Assembly (NCBI RefSeq): GCF_001282115.1
Contig: NZ_LJBR01000069.1
Location: 1-64,000 of the forward strand
Source of the DNA: Streptomyces sp. NRRL B-24085
GTDB lineage: Bacteria > Actinomycetota > Actinomycetes > Streptomycetales > Streptomycetaceae
Direction of reading: 5' to 3'
Length of the DNA: 64,000 bases
Shown here in pieces: positions 42,806-51,745 of the stretch. Made by a program: the position numbers and the translations under genes. Within the stretch, counting starts at the first letter, position 1. Every line of letters begins with the position of its first letter. The notes below the pieces were generated by a model that saw only the letters and a program-made list of their open reading frames with translations, made no database searches and was not told the origin of the DNA.

Positions 42806-44191
42806 TAGGCCGTGATGGTGGTCGATCTCCAACTGGGCGAGGTGGGCGTAGTGGGCGACCACCTCGGCGCCGAGGGCATCCTGCGCGAGGGCGCTGTTCC
42901 GGAAGGCGTGGAGCGCCTCTTGGAGAGTGGATGGCACCGCTACGCCATCCACGTCATGGGCGTTGCCGGTTGCGGCCGCGCCGAGGGCGAGCTGCTGCTC
43001 GATGCCGTGGTCGATGGCCGCCAGGACCGCCGACAGGGCCAGGTACGGGTTGGCGTCCGCCCCCGGGACGCGGATCTCCAGGTGCAGGCCGTCGCCGTGT
43101 CCGACGACACGGACCGCGCAGGTGCGGTTGTCGTAGCCCCACGTCATCGTGGTGGGCGCGCATGAGCCGGGCAGGAACCGCTTGTAGGAGTTGATGTTCG
43201 GCGCGTAGAGCGGGGCCAACTCCGGCAGGGCGTCGACGAGTCCGGCGATGGCCTGGCGTGCGATCTGCGACAGACGCCCGTCACCGGGCTCGTTGAACTG
43301 GCTGATGCCGCCCCTCCACAGCGACACGTGCAGGTGGAGGCCGCTTTGTACACCGGTCTCCGGAGCCGCCATGAACGTGGGTGCCAGCCCCGCCCCTGCA
43401 CCCAGGACTCGGACCGCGTGTTTGAAGAGCAGGTGCCCGTCGCAGGCGGCGAGCGCCCCGCCGTACGGGAAGGTGACCTCCACCTGACCCGGGGCGCCCT
43501 CGGTCTTGATCGCCTCCAGGGGAAGGCCGGCCGCAGCGAGCGCCCGCTGTAGGCGGCGGAAGAACCGGTGGGCTCCAGGCGGGTGATCAAGTGCGTAGTC
43601 GAGGTTTTCCGTCGTCAGCGGCCTCAGCCCGTGGTATCCGGATCCGACGGCCTCCGCGTACGTGCCCTGGTAGAGCACGAACTCGGTCTCCAGGCCGGCC
43701 TTGACGTGCAGGCCGTGCCGGGCCAGCCGTGTCAGCTGTCCCTGGAGGATCTGGCGGGGCGCGACCTCGATCGGTGTGCCGTCGTGGTGCACCGCGTCGC
43801 CCAGCACGACGGCGGTGCCCTCCATCCAGGGCAGCGTCCGCAGCGTCGACAGCGCCGGGCTGACGGCCAGATCCTGGTAGCCGGTCTCCCACGAGGCCAG
43901 CGCGAAGCCGGGCACCGGGTTCATGTCGACGTCCGTGGCAAGCAGGTACGCGCAGAATTCGGCTCCGTCATGGGCGACGTTCCTGATGAAGTGCCGAGCG
44001 TCGTACCACTTCCCCTTCAGCCGCCCTTGCAGGTCAGGGATGGCCAGCAGAACCGTTCGTATCCGACCCGCCTTGACCAGGGACGGCAGGTCAGTGAGGG
44101 AGAGCTGGCCTTCCGAGCGGCCGTGCGGCGAGGAGTTGCGCCGGGTGGCGAGGCGGGCGACCGTCCCGTTGTCGGAGGAGTGCGCGGCCAT
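42791..44191 (-). CDS. Glutamine synthetase family protein, 3' end replaced by IS sequence
   Basis: A 466-residue GlnA-type (gamma-glutamylpolyamine/ethanolamine synthetase-like) ligase. Visible: FCAYLLATDVDMNP, the GLETEFVLY metal motif, GAPGQVEVTF, GLHLHVSLW, NSYKRFLPGS, and RTCAVRVVGHGDGLHLEIRVPGADANPYL. The last residues, LRAVP, come from the IS inverted repeat; 13 native residues are lost. The missing tail is a surface helix, so activity may survive. ATG 44191 overlaps the permease stop (TGATG). With the permease it probably served uptake and glutamylation of an amine. Confidence 0.88.
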   Translation of the reverse strand: MAAHSSDNGTVARLATRRNSSPHGRSEGQLSLTDLPSLVKAGRIRTVLLAIPDLQGRLKGKWYDARHFIRNVAHDGAEFCAYLLATDVDMNPVPGFALASWETGYQDLAVSPALSTLRTLPWMEGTAVVLGDAVHHDGTPIEVAPRQILQGQLTRLARHGLHVKAGLETEFVLYQGTYAEAVGSGYHGLRPLTTENLDYALDHPPGAHRFFRRLQRALAAAGLPLEAIKTEGAPGQVEVTFPYGGALAACDGHLLFKHAVRVLGAGAGLAPTFMAAPETGVQSGLHLHVSLWRGGISQFNEPGDGRLSQIARQAIAGLVDALPELAPLYAPNINSYKRFLPGSCAPTTMTWGYDNRTCAVRVVGHGDGLHLEIRVPGADANPYLALSAVLAAIDHGIEQQLALGAAATGNAHDVDGVAVPSTLQEALHAFRNSALAQDALGAEVVAHYAHLAQLEIDHHHGLRAVP

Positions 44192-45726
44192 CAGACGACC
44201 TCGTCCTCATACGCGCCTGCCGCCCGGTCGAGGCTCTGGGCGGGCACCTCGTACGACCGCTTCCCCTTGAATCGCCACGAGATCCAGGCCAGGGCCAGAA
44301 CTGATACCAGCGCGATCGGCGCGTAGTTGAAGGAGTCGACGCTCACCAACGCGTCGCCCTCGGGGCGGGTCTGCGGCAGGCAGAAGAGCACGGTCACGAA
44401 TCCCACCCAGACGACAGCGGCTGTGCCGACCGTCACGCCCCAGCGGCCGAGGTTCCACGGGCCGGGCTGAAACAGGTGCCGGTTCTTGACACGGAGGTAG
44501 ATCGGTATCGCGTAGGCCGGCGTGATGCCGATGACGTTGATGCTCGTGATCGCCGTGTACGCGGTCGTGCTGTACAGGCTCGGCAGGGCCAGTACGAAGG
44601 GCACGGCGACGGCGAGCCACACAGCGTGGACGGGAGTCTGGGTGCGGTGGCTCAGGCGACGCCACACGTTGGAGAAGGGCAGGGCGCCGTCCCGAGAGAA
44701 CGCGAACACCATGCGGCTGGCGGAGGCCAGACCCGCGTTCGCGCAGAACAGCTGCGCCACGATGATCACCAGCAGGAGGGCCTTGGCGGCCGTCGGCCCG
44801 AGCGCGTCGAGGAAGATCTGGGCAGGCGGGACGCCAGTCGCGCTGCCCATGGTTCCGGCGTAGTCCTGGATCGCGAACAGCAACCCGGCGAGCAGCACGA
44901 AGCCGACGACCCACGACCAGAAGATCGAGCGGACGATACCCCGGGCCGCGCTGACCTGCGCGTGCTCGGTCTCCTCGGAGAGGTGGGCGGAGGCGTCGTA
45001 GCCGCTGAAGGTGTACTGGGCCAGCAGGAGCCCCAGCAACCCGACGTAGAGGGGGTTGCTCCAGCCCGTGTGGTTGGTGAACTCGCCGAACACGAAGCTC
45101 GCCGGCTGATGGTGGGAGGGCACGAACGCGAGCGCTCCGACGATGACCGCGACACCGCCGAGGTGCCACCACACGCTGATCGAGTTCAGGATGCTGACCA
45201 GGCGTACGCCGAACAGGTTGAGCGTGGCGAGCAGCAGCAGGATGACCGCGAAGATCACCAGCGTCCGTTCCGGGGTGGGGATGAAGCCCCATTGGAGGTT
45301 GAGCCAGGCGCCGGTGAACAGGGCGGTGCCGTAGCAGCCGCCGGCCATCCCTCCCATCAGACCGAGCAGGTTGAGCCAGCCGGTGCCGTAGCCCCAGCGG
45401 GGACCGCCGAGCTTGCTGGCCATGAAGTACAGGGCGCCGGACACCGGGTAGGCGGAGGTGACCTCGGCGAGCGCGGCACCGACGACCAGCACCATCAGAC
45501 CCACCAGCGCCCAGCCCCACAGCATGACGGCCGGACCACCCGTGACGAGCCCGAAGCCGAAGAGGGTCATGCACCCGGACAGGACGCTGATGATCGAGAA
45601 GCTGAGCGCGAAGTTCCCGAACGGACCCATTCGTCGGGTCAGCACGGGCTCGTAACCGAGTTCCCTGAGATACGCGTCATCGGACTTCTGCCGCTGAACG
45701 CGGCGGTGCGGAGCTGGTTGGGACAC
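44191..45726 (-). CDS. APC-family amino acid/polyamine permease
   Basis: A 511-residue transporter with twelve predicted membrane helices, starting LTRRMGPFGNFALSFSIISVLSG (APC signature) and including FSGYDASAHLSEET, the conserved segment of the eukaryotic-like GABA/polyamine permeases. GTG 45726 has GGAGG seven bases upstream; the longer frame is not protein-like. Coupled to the glutamine-synthetase gene, which suggests an amine substrate. Confidence 0.88.
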   Translation of the reverse strand: MSQPAPHRRVQRQKSDDAYLRELGYEPVLTRRMGPFGNFALSFSIISVLSGCMTLFGFGLVTGGPAVMLWGWALVGLMVLVVGAALAEVTSAYPVSGALYFMASKLGGPRWGYGTGWLNLLGLMGGMAGGCYGTALFTGAWLNLQWGFIPTPERTLVIFAVILLLLATLNLFGVRLVSILNSISVWWHLGGVAVIVGALAFVPSHHQPASFVFGEFTNHTGWSNPLYVGLLGLLLAQYTFSGYDASAHLSEETEHAQVSAARGIVRSIFWSWVVGFVLLAGLLFAIQDYAGTMGSATGVPPAQIFLDALGPTAAKALLLVIIVAQLFCANAGLASASRMVFAFSRDGALPFSNVWRRLSHRTQTPVHAVWLAVAVPFVLALPSLYSTTAYTAITSINVIGITPAYAIPIYLRVKNRHLFQPGPWNLGRWGVTVGTAAVVWVGFVTVLFCLPQTRPEGDALVSVDSFNYAPIALVSVLALAWISWRFKGKRSYEVPAQSLDRAAGAYEDEVV

Positions 45727-45806
45727 TGGAAGACCTCCAAGGCATCGAAAGGTGAGCAAATAGGCAGGTTCATGCCAATCGGCATTGAGTGGGCGCCGAT
45801 GGTTGA

Positions 45807-46808
45807 TCACGGGTGCGGCCCGGCGCGAGGCCAGCGCTTCCGGGCGTAGGAGAGGGATTCGGCGCGCGCCCGAAGCAGCAGGGCCTCACCGGGGTCCGCC
45901 GCTGCCGCGCCGTCGTGCGCCGCGGCCCAAGGCTCACGTGCCGCGTAGGGGCCCATGGCCTCGAAGACCTCGGCCGCTTCGAGGTATTGATGGCCTGCCC
46001 ACAACGCATAGGCGAGATGGTTCAGGTCGGCCACTGAGCACAGTTCGGGAGGCGCCTTCCGAAACCAGTCATGGAAGGCGTTCAGTGTGTAGCCGAGCGC
46101 GGGATCCTCCGCCCACTGCCGCCGCCACAGCGGATCCACCCGGGCCCGACGCTGCTCGATCTGCGCGTACGCGGGCAGAAGCAACAGAGGCGAGCCGACG
46201 GGCCTCTGACCCGCCACCGACCAGGCAAAGTCGACGACCGCCGCCAGGGAGGAAGCCCGAAGACCATCGAGGGAAAGAAGGAACTGCAGCACGCGATGGT
46301 AGGCCTCGCGGTTGTACGGATCACGCTGGTTGACCTCGTAGAGGAGCCCCCAGGGGCCGCTGGGAAGCATCGGCTCGGCGGACCTCATCCGGTGCTCCTG
46401 CCGCAGTTGCTGTGTGTCCACCTGGGCCAGGGCCACCAGGCACACCCACGGGACGGGATCGTACGGAGCGCGACGAGCCGCCAGCAGAGCCGCACGCCGC
46501 GCCCGGGTCTCGAACTCCAGCGTTCGGGGGTGCTGTTGACGGTGAGCGCGCAGCGCCCTCTCGACCGCGACACGAAGAGCCATCAGTTGCGCGTCGTAGC
46601 TGTCGGGCTCCTCTGCGAGCCAGACGTCGACCACGTCGGACCGGGCGGCGGCCACGGCCAGTAACTGGGTGCGTGACGTTCGCAGCGTCCAGTGCGTGGC
46701 CGTCTTTCCCAGCAGCTCCCGCGCCGACTTCCAACGCCCCGCCTGAAGTTCGACCAAGGCCACACGTAGGTCGTCGTCATGGCCGGCCGGGTGGTAGACG
46801 AGACGCAT
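45807..46808 (-). CDS. Hypothetical helical-repeat protein
   Basis: A 333-residue protein of alpha-helical, TPR-like composition (VALVELQAGRWKSARELLGK; WVCLVALAQVDTQQL; LAYALWAGHQYLEAAEVFEAM). No catalytic motif, signal or membrane segment. Similar proteins are common in Streptomyces with unknown role. ATG 46808. It is 80 bp upstream of the permease on the same strand. Confidence 0.75.
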   Translation of the reverse strand: MRLVYHPAGHDDDLRVALVELQAGRWKSARELLGKTATHWTLRTSRTQLLAVAAARSDVVDVWLAEEPDSYDAQLMALRVAVERALRAHRQQHPRTLEFETRARRAALLAARRAPYDPVPWVCLVALAQVDTQQLRQEHRMRSAEPMLPSGPWGLLYEVNQRDPYNREAYHRVLQFLLSLDGLRASSLAAVVDFAWSVAGQRPVGSPLLLLPAYAQIEQRRARVDPLWRRQWAEDPALGYTLNAFHDWFRKAPPELCSVADLNHLAYALWAGHQYLEAAEVFEAMGPYAAREPWAAAHDGAAAADPGEALLLRARAESLSYARKRWPRAGPHP

Positions 46809-47019
46809 CAGACTCCCTCGGCCCGGACCAAGGGCCGCCGGCGAACGGGATCGGGGCCGTTCGACCGGTGCGCGCGGACTGTACGGGGAGACGTGCTCTC
46901 CGAACTGGAAGGGAATGTCATCGAGGGCCTCAGGCAGGTTGGGGGGAAGGGGCCGCCGAGTGGTTGGGACGGACCGCCGGCCGAGATGGAAGAGGGATTC
47001 GGAAGCCGAGCCGGGCTCC

Positions 47020-47214
47020 CTAGAAGCGAATCTGGCCGATCATGTCGGCGACGCCGGTCATGAACCGGTTGATGCTCGGGGCCATGGAAGTACTCGCCAG
47101 GAAGAACCCGAAGAGCACACAGACGATCGCGGGTCCAGGTTTCACGGACTTGCTGCGAATCAAAACGACCACGACGATGCCGAGCAGCACCACGAAGGAG
47201 ATACTCAGAGCCAT
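47020..47214 (-). CDS. Small membrane protein
   Basis: A 64-residue protein with two membrane helices (ISFVVLLGIVVVVLI and AIVCVLFGFFLASTSM) separated by a short positive loop, N-out/C-out or both-in unknown. ATG 47214 overlaps the preceding stop (TGATG). No function known. Confidence 0.75.
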   Translation of the reverse strand: MALSISFVVLLGIVVVVLIRSKSVKPGPAIVCVLFGFFLASTSMAPSINRFMTGVADMIGQIRF

Positions 47215-47654
47215 CAGGAGGCCGCTTCCTCCGCGGGCCCTCGCCGCTCCCGGCGAGCCTGACTCAGGGCTCGGCGCAGAGCATCGGGCCGTGTCAGCGA
47301 TCGCGGGCCTTGGGGGAAGACGTGCCAGTGCATCCCCGGAGGCGTCGTGCTCTCGGCGGACGGCACGACGACGTGGCACTTCTGCCCCAGCGCGACAGTA
47401 CCCGGCTCCTCCCAGCGGGCCGCGGTGCCCACGGGAACCAGGAAGTACAGCCGGGGCTCCGGACCTCCGTGGTCAAGGATCACCGGGCCGACCGGTTCGT
47501 CACCCTCGCCGAGGATCTCGATCGCGCGTCGGCCCACGGCCTCCACGGCGCGTACGGCATCCCACCACTCCCCCGCCGAGCACAGCTCGGGCTCCTCGCC
47601 GATGGGCATCCAGCGCGGCGGGTTCGCGCGGGCCGCCGGATTGTCGTCGGACAT
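47214..47654 (-). CDS. Hypothetical protein under the CGGACA operator
   Basis: A 146-residue soluble protein; the core RLYFLVPVGTAARWEEPGTVALGQKCHVVVPSA...GMHWHVFP is a beta-rich domain seen in many Streptomyces hypotheticals. ATG 47654 has GAGGAGG upstream. It is the first gene after the palindrome at 47716-47730 and is coupled to the small membrane protein. Role unknown. Confidence 0.75.
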   Translation of the reverse strand: MSDDNPAARANPPRWMPIGEEPELCSAGEWWDAVRAVEAVGRRAIEILGEGDEPVGPVILDHGGPEPRLYFLVPVGTAARWEEPGTVALGQKCHVVVPSAESTTPPGMHWHVFPQGPRSLTRPDALRRALSQARRERRGPAEEAAS

Positions 47655-47677
47655 GGAAAAGGCCTCCTCACCACTGC

Positions 47678-47758
47678 GTGTGAAGAGACCATTCCATTCA
47701 GCAAGGTGCCCTGCGCGGACAGTCTGTCCGTGGGATCCGCTCGCCAACGTCCTTGACA
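47678..47758 (-). promoter_or_regulatory. Promoter/operator P1
   Basis: Minus strand: TGTCAA (47758-47753), 22 bases, palindrome CGGACAGACTGTCCG (47730-47716), then TGGAATGGTCTCTTCACAC (47696-47678) in the leader. The same three elements with nearly the same spacing occur at 52077-52155. Confidence 0.7.
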
Positions 47759-47763
47759 GAAGC

Positions 47764-49002
47764 TCAGGTTGTGCTAATGCCGGTCCAACTACCGAACGCG
47801 GAAAGCTCGTTGGAGGGGTGGGCGTCCATCCTGAGCAGCGCGGCGGCGGTCTCGCGAACGGACGGGTGGAAACGCGTGTGGTTGGGTGCGACCTTCCGTG
47901 CGCGCTTGAGGTCCGCGAAGGCACCGTCCCGGTCGTTCTCCGCGAGCTTCGCGGAGGCCACGTCGATGAAGTGGTGGCTCGAACGCTCGCCGACGGTCGT
48001 ACTGGGCGGCGCCCACTCGCCGCCGGGAACCGGAGACCATTCGGCGAGGCGGGCGAGAGCCTGTTCGGTGTCACCCGTGTCGATCATCGCGTGCACCTCG
48101 TGGATGCGGATGTTCGTCGGGCCGAACGACATCTCGTACGCCAGGGAGTCGCGGTTGCCGGCCATGGCCGCGACCTGCTCCGCCTCCCTCAGGTAGTCGT
48201 CGGCGCGATCGGCGTTGTTCTCGCGGGCTTCAAGAACGGCAAGCTTCAGCAGCAGCGCGCCGTCGACGGCGAGCGCCTCCTCCGTGAAGGAGCGTTCGGG
48301 CTGGAACCGCTCCAACTCGGTCCGCAGCCCAAGGAGCTTGCGGCGCGCCGGCGAGTACGCGCCCTGGCGCAGCATCGCTCCGGCGACGAGGTAGCCGGCC
48401 GTGAACTGCAGCAGCGGATCGCCGGAACGGTCCGCCGCCCAACGGACGCGCTCCAACGCCGTGTTCGACAGATCGTGGTGACCCATCTTGTGGGCGAGGG
48501 AGTTGACGGCGCGATAGGCGCGCGCCAGGTGCCAGAACGCCTTGGCCCGGTCGCCGTTGTCGCCGCCGAGGGCGACGTGCGTGAGTTCGGTGATGATCGG
48601 CGGCAGCAGGGGGCCCATCGGGGCGTAACGGGCGTCACGGCGCAGGGCCGCCACCTGGTCGACCTCCGAGGCGAGCACGGGAAGCGCCCGCGGAGCGACA
48701 TCCAGGTCGTCGGGGCTGTCGTAGCAGAGCAGGAGACGGCGGAGTTCGGGTATGACGGCGTGGACGCCGTCCTCCGCCTCCGGCTCGCCGTAGTACGGCT
48801 GGCCGGTCAGGACCTCGGGGCCGAAGCGCAGCGCCTTGGCGAGAGCCAGCACCAGCGAGGGTGAAGCCTTGCGCGCGCCCGACTCCAACTTCTGCACGTA
48901 GCTCGGGGAGACCGCGATCTTCTGTGCCAGTTGGGCGGCAGACAGTTTCCGTGTCCTACGAGCGATACGGAGACGGTCTCCCAGCGTCAGGTTTTCACTC
49001 AT
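47764..49002 (-). CDS. XRE-family regulator with TPR-like C-terminal domain
   Basis: A 412-residue protein. HTH at ~9-60 (LGDRLRIARRTRKLSAAQLAQKIAVSPSYVQKLESGARKASPSLVLALAKAL); the rest is helical TPR-like repeats (AFWHLARAYRAVNSLAHKMG; TAGYLVAGAMLRQGAYSPARRKLL; AFADLKRARKVAPNHTRFHPSVRET), which in such regulators bind a peptide or small ligand. ATG 49002. It is flanked by two CGGACA palindromes (47716, 49263), making it the likely binder of that motif and a candidate pathway-specific switch. Confidence 0.82.
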   Translation of the reverse strand: MSENLTLGDRLRIARRTRKLSAAQLAQKIAVSPSYVQKLESGARKASPSLVLALAKALRFGPEVLTGQPYYGEPEAEDGVHAVIPELRRLLLCYDSPDDLDVAPRALPVLASEVDQVAALRRDARYAPMGPLLPPIITELTHVALGGDNGDRAKAFWHLARAYRAVNSLAHKMGHHDLSNTALERVRWAADRSGDPLLQFTAGYLVAGAMLRQGAYSPARRKLLGLRTELERFQPERSFTEEALAVDGALLLKLAVLEARENNADRADDYLREAEQVAAMAGNRDSLAYEMSFGPTNIRIHEVHAMIDTGDTEQALARLAEWSPVPGGEWAPPSTTVGERSSHHFIDVASAKLAENDRDGAFADLKRARKVAPNHTRFHPSVRETAAALLRMDAHPSNELSAFGSWTGISTT

Positions 49003-49233
49003 CGGTGGACCTGTCCCTTCGCGATGAAGCACTTGGATCAGAGTACGGATAATGTCCAAGCCTGCGCCCTTGGCCGCCAACTGTTAACAGAGTCGATGGC
49101 GCTGCGCCCACGACGTGGATCCGCGGCACGGGCCCGAAGCGGCTTGCCGCTCCCCCCTGACCCTCCGACCGCATGAACGAATCGAGGCATATCGCCACGA
49201 AGTGGGCGAGAGGTCAGTAGAATCGTCGCCCTC

Positions 49234-49277
49234 TTGTCAAGAGGTCGGCGTCGAAATACCTACGGACAGTTTGTCCG
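49234..49277 (+). promoter_or_regulatory. Promoter/operator P2
   Basis: TTGTCA (49234-49239), 22-23 bases, then the palindrome CGGACAGTTTGTCCG (49263-49277). Sequence between them resembles P3. In the plus direction it now reads into a HAD remnant; in the minus direction it lies 260 bp upstream of the XRE-TPR gene. Confidence 0.65.
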
Positions 49278-49336
49278 CGCGAATCCCGCAAGTGCCCGAA
49301 ACCCGCCTTCGGTATCCGGCCGCAGACAGTAGTCAA

Positions 49337-49462
49337 GCGCTCACGGTGATTGGAATCGCGTCCGGCAAGACCACGTCTCGTGAACTGGCCTCAGCGGGCG
49401 CCGATGTGGTGCTCGACAGTCTCGAGGACGTACCGCTCCTCCAAGAGCTGACGGTCAATCAA
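49337..49462 (+). pseudogene. C-terminal remnant of a HAD hydrolase
   Basis: About 42 codons, ALTVIGIASGKTTSRELASAGADVVLDSLEDVPLLQEL, match the C-terminal end of phosphoglycolate-phosphatase-like HAD proteins (compare IVAVASGVNSEDELRQAGAHLVLPDLSDVDAL in the gene at 33905). No N-terminal motifs exist upstream. The rest was lost, apparently leaving the promoter P2 behind. Otherwise 49003-49468 holds no gene. Confidence 0.7.
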
Positions 49463-49468
49463 TCATGG

Positions 49469-50134
49469 CTACGACTCCCCGCGCTGCCGCGTGCTCTCGT
49501 CTCCCCGCCGTTCCACGGCTCCTCCACCGGAGCGCGACTGGCCGAGAAGCGTTCGCGGTCGGGCCTCGGGCCGGTGTGCGGGGTGCCCGAGGGAGTTGCG
49601 CAGCCGGATGCCGTTGAACCCGCACGTGCTGGAGGTGATGGTCTCCCAGTACGGCCACAGGATGTCCAGAACCCGCAGCTGGATGCCGGCCTCGGCGTGC
49701 AGGGCAAGGAGGTCACCGACGGGCTCGGGTGGGCCCAGCGGCTGGACGGGTTCCTCCGCCACGTGGGCGCGTGGGACGGGCTCCCCGATGGGTCGGAAGG
49801 GTGTGGAGTCGAACCGGTAGGCGTAGAGGCGAACGTCGCGGATCTCCTCCAGCCAGTCGTACTCGATCGCGTGTACTCGATCTCCCCCGCCCGGGCCGAT
49901 GATCCGCTCGCGGTCCGACGGGGACGTGTCGGGTGTCATCCATGCCATCGCCCGGGGACACTGCTTGGGGAACCAGTAGTCGGGGGAACGGACCGCGTCG
50001 ACGGCCCAGACAAAGGCCCCCCGGTCCTTCGACGTCGGGGAGGCGCGCGGGGCGAAGCGGGTGATCGTGGGATCCTCGGAGAAGTGCAGTAACTGTCCAG
50101 GCTCTGGCCGCATCGGGGCATCGTAAGTCCCCAT
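49469..50134 (-). CDS. DUF6886-like hypothetical protein
   Basis: A 221-residue protein; the first half (LLHFSEDPTITRFAPR...FVWAVDAVRSPDYWFPKQCPRAMAW...YDWLEEIRDVRLYAYRFD) matches a widespread family of small uncharacterised proteins with an ADP-ribosyltransferase-like feel. The C-terminal ~40 residues are Arg/Gly-rich and may be out-of-family sequence added by rearrangement next to the HAD remnant. ATG 50134; 50113 is an alternative. Confidence 0.65.
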   Translation of the reverse strand: MGTYDAPMRPEPGQLLHFSEDPTITRFAPRASPTSKDRGAFVWAVDAVRSPDYWFPKQCPRAMAWMTPDTSPSDRERIIGPGGGDRVHAIEYDWLEEIRDVRLYAYRFDSTPFRPIGEPVPRAHVAEEPVQPLGPPEPVGDLLALHAEAGIQLRVLDILWPYWETITSSTCGFNGIRLRNSLGHPAHRPEARPRTLLGQSRSGGGAVERRGDESTRQRGES

Positions 50135-50248
50135 GCGCGGTACTCGCCTTCCGCGTTTCCAGGCGCACCACTGCGACGCACCAGAACGAGCCGCCGGGTA
50201 ACCGGTACAGGAAGCGCCGAGCGTCAGGTGCAACCAACGAGATCCGCT

Positions 50249-51745
50249 TCAACGACTCCGGGCTGGGCCCCTCCATCGTGATGGGCGGCAGGGTGCGGAT
50301 CGATGGCAGGGCGACCGCACCATGGACGCGCGTCCCCGTAGGAGATCGTTGAGCACGCGCACCGGAGAAGTCGGGGACAGGACCAGTCGGGCGTCGAGCG
50401 CTGCCTCCCACTGCCCGGTCAGCCCGACCATCAGTCGTTTGCGCATGCCGGGCGTGACGTGGGCGTAGCGCGCCGAGACGGAACCGTCGATGTGGCCCAT
50501 CCTCTGGTCCATCAGGACCCGCTCAGTGCCGAGGTCCTCCATCACGGTCCGGTGGGTGTGGCGGAGGCCGTGGGGTGTGAGGCCCTTGGCGATCGGGAGC
50601 CAGCAAGCCTCGGCCCGATCGCTGGCCGCGCGGCCTCGGGCCGGGACGCCGGGCCACGGCTCTCCGAGCAGGGGTACGGGGCGGGCCGGCTGCGGAGCCT
50701 TCTTCGGGTACCAGCCGGAGACCGCAGGGGTGAACAGCCACGTCGCGAAGCCGTTTCGGCGCCAGTGGGCGGCGTGCTCTGGCACCGCACCGCCGCGCAC
50801 GAATCCCAGGTCTGCGATGGCCTGCTCCACCCTCATCCGCTTGGCTTCGGTGACGCGGTCGGGGTGGTTGAGGACGTTGGACACCGTACCCGCGGAGACT
50901 TCTGCATGGCGTGCGACGTCGACGAGTTTCGCGCCTTGGTGGCCGCTGCCGCGAGCCGCGCCCTGCCCGCGGAAAACATAGGTCTTGCCGTGACACAGGC
51001 AGGGTCTCGGCTTCGTGCGGGTGACGTGGTTAGCGACCAGGGCCGACAGCCAGTCCATCGAGTCGATGGTCCGGTAGCTGTCGTCCTTGGGCGGGCAGCG
51101 CACCAGCTCGCCGGTGTCGAGTTCGTACAGCTGCCACTCGACACGGACGGAGCTCGGGCGGGCGAATTCCGTTTCCAGGCCGACGATTTCGCCCCAACGC
51201 ATGCCGGTGTACCCCTTCAGGACGACGGCGACGAACTCGTCATCGCGGCCGGCGAGCAGGGCGGCGCGTTCGGCGGTCAGTAGGATGCCGAGCGCGTCGG
51301 TGACGACCTTCTCCGGGCCGCGGTTGCGGGAGCGGCCGGCGCGCTTGCCGCGTCCGCGCCGTCTGGCAGCTGGGTTGGTCGTGATCAAACCCTCGTAGAT
51401 CGCGTCTTCGAAGATCACGTGGAGTGTCGAGCGCCAGGTTCTGACACTGGAGGCCGCGTAGACGGCCTTCTCCTTTTTCTCCCACAGGTCGACGTCCGTG
51501 TGCAGGATGCCGGCGAGCGCCTTGTCCTCGAAGGCTGGGAGCAGGTGCTCCTCGATGTGGCGCTTGTAGTTCTGCATGGTCGAGGCGGCCAGGTCCTGTG
51601 CCTCGTACCAGCGGTTCGCGTATTCGCCGAAGGTCTCCTGGTCGAGTGCCGGGTCGGGCCAGCCACCGCCCCGGCCCTTGCTCTCGGCGACGGCCGCGGC
51701 CCGTCGCACCTCGCCCTCGTCCCTGGCGATTCCGAGCGTGAGCAC
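50249..51745 (-). CDS. Tyrosine recombinase with inserted LacI-type HTH, N-terminally short
   Basis: A 498-residue integrase. Core-binding domain at ~36-125 (TFGEYANRWYEAQDLAASTMQNYKRHIEEHLLP). Catalytic residues: Arg183 (TGMRWGEI), His392-x-x-Arg395 (HGLRHTH), His418 (MGHIDGS), Tyr427 (ARYAHV). Between catalytic boxes lies a LacI-type HTH at 272-318 (LVDVARHAEVSAGTVSNVLNHPDRVTEAKR). The usual N-terminal arm-binding domain is missing although GTG 51745 has GGAGGAGG upstream, so it may be truncated. No att sites or tRNA gene recognised nearby. Confidence 0.82.
   Translation of the reverse strand: MLTLGIARDEGEVRRAAAVAESKGRGGGWPDPALDQETFGEYANRWYEAQDLAASTMQNYKRHIEEHLLPAFEDKALAGILHTDVDLWEKKEKAVYAASSVRTWRSTLHVIFEDAIYEGLITTNPAARRRGRGKRAGRSRNRGPEKVVTDALGILLTAERAALLAGRDDEFVAVVLKGYTGMRWGEIVGLETEFARPSSVRVEWQLYELDTGELVRCPPKDDSYRTIDSMDWLSALVANHVTRTKPRPCLCHGKTYVFRGQGAARGSGHQGAKLVDVARHAEVSAGTVSNVLNHPDRVTEAKRMRVEQAIADLGFVRGGAVPEHAAHWRRNGFATWLFTPAVSGWYPKKAPQPARPVPLLGEPWPGVPARGRAASDRAEACWLPIAKGLTPHGLRHTHRTVMEDLGTERVLMDQRMGHIDGSVSARYAHVTPGMRKRLMVGLTGQWEAALDARLVLSPTSPVRVLNDLLRGRASMVRSPCHRSAPCRPSRWRGPARSR

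Noticed and set aside
44476..45849. A 457-codon plus-strand frame opposite the permease
   Set aside because: Shadow frame; the minus strand encodes a twelve-helix APC permease with a good start.
49115..50092. A 325-codon plus-strand frame covering promoter P2, the HAD fragment and the antisense of the DUF6886-like gene
   Set aside because: Only ~42 codons in the middle look like protein; the rest runs through a promoter and opposite a better-supported gene.
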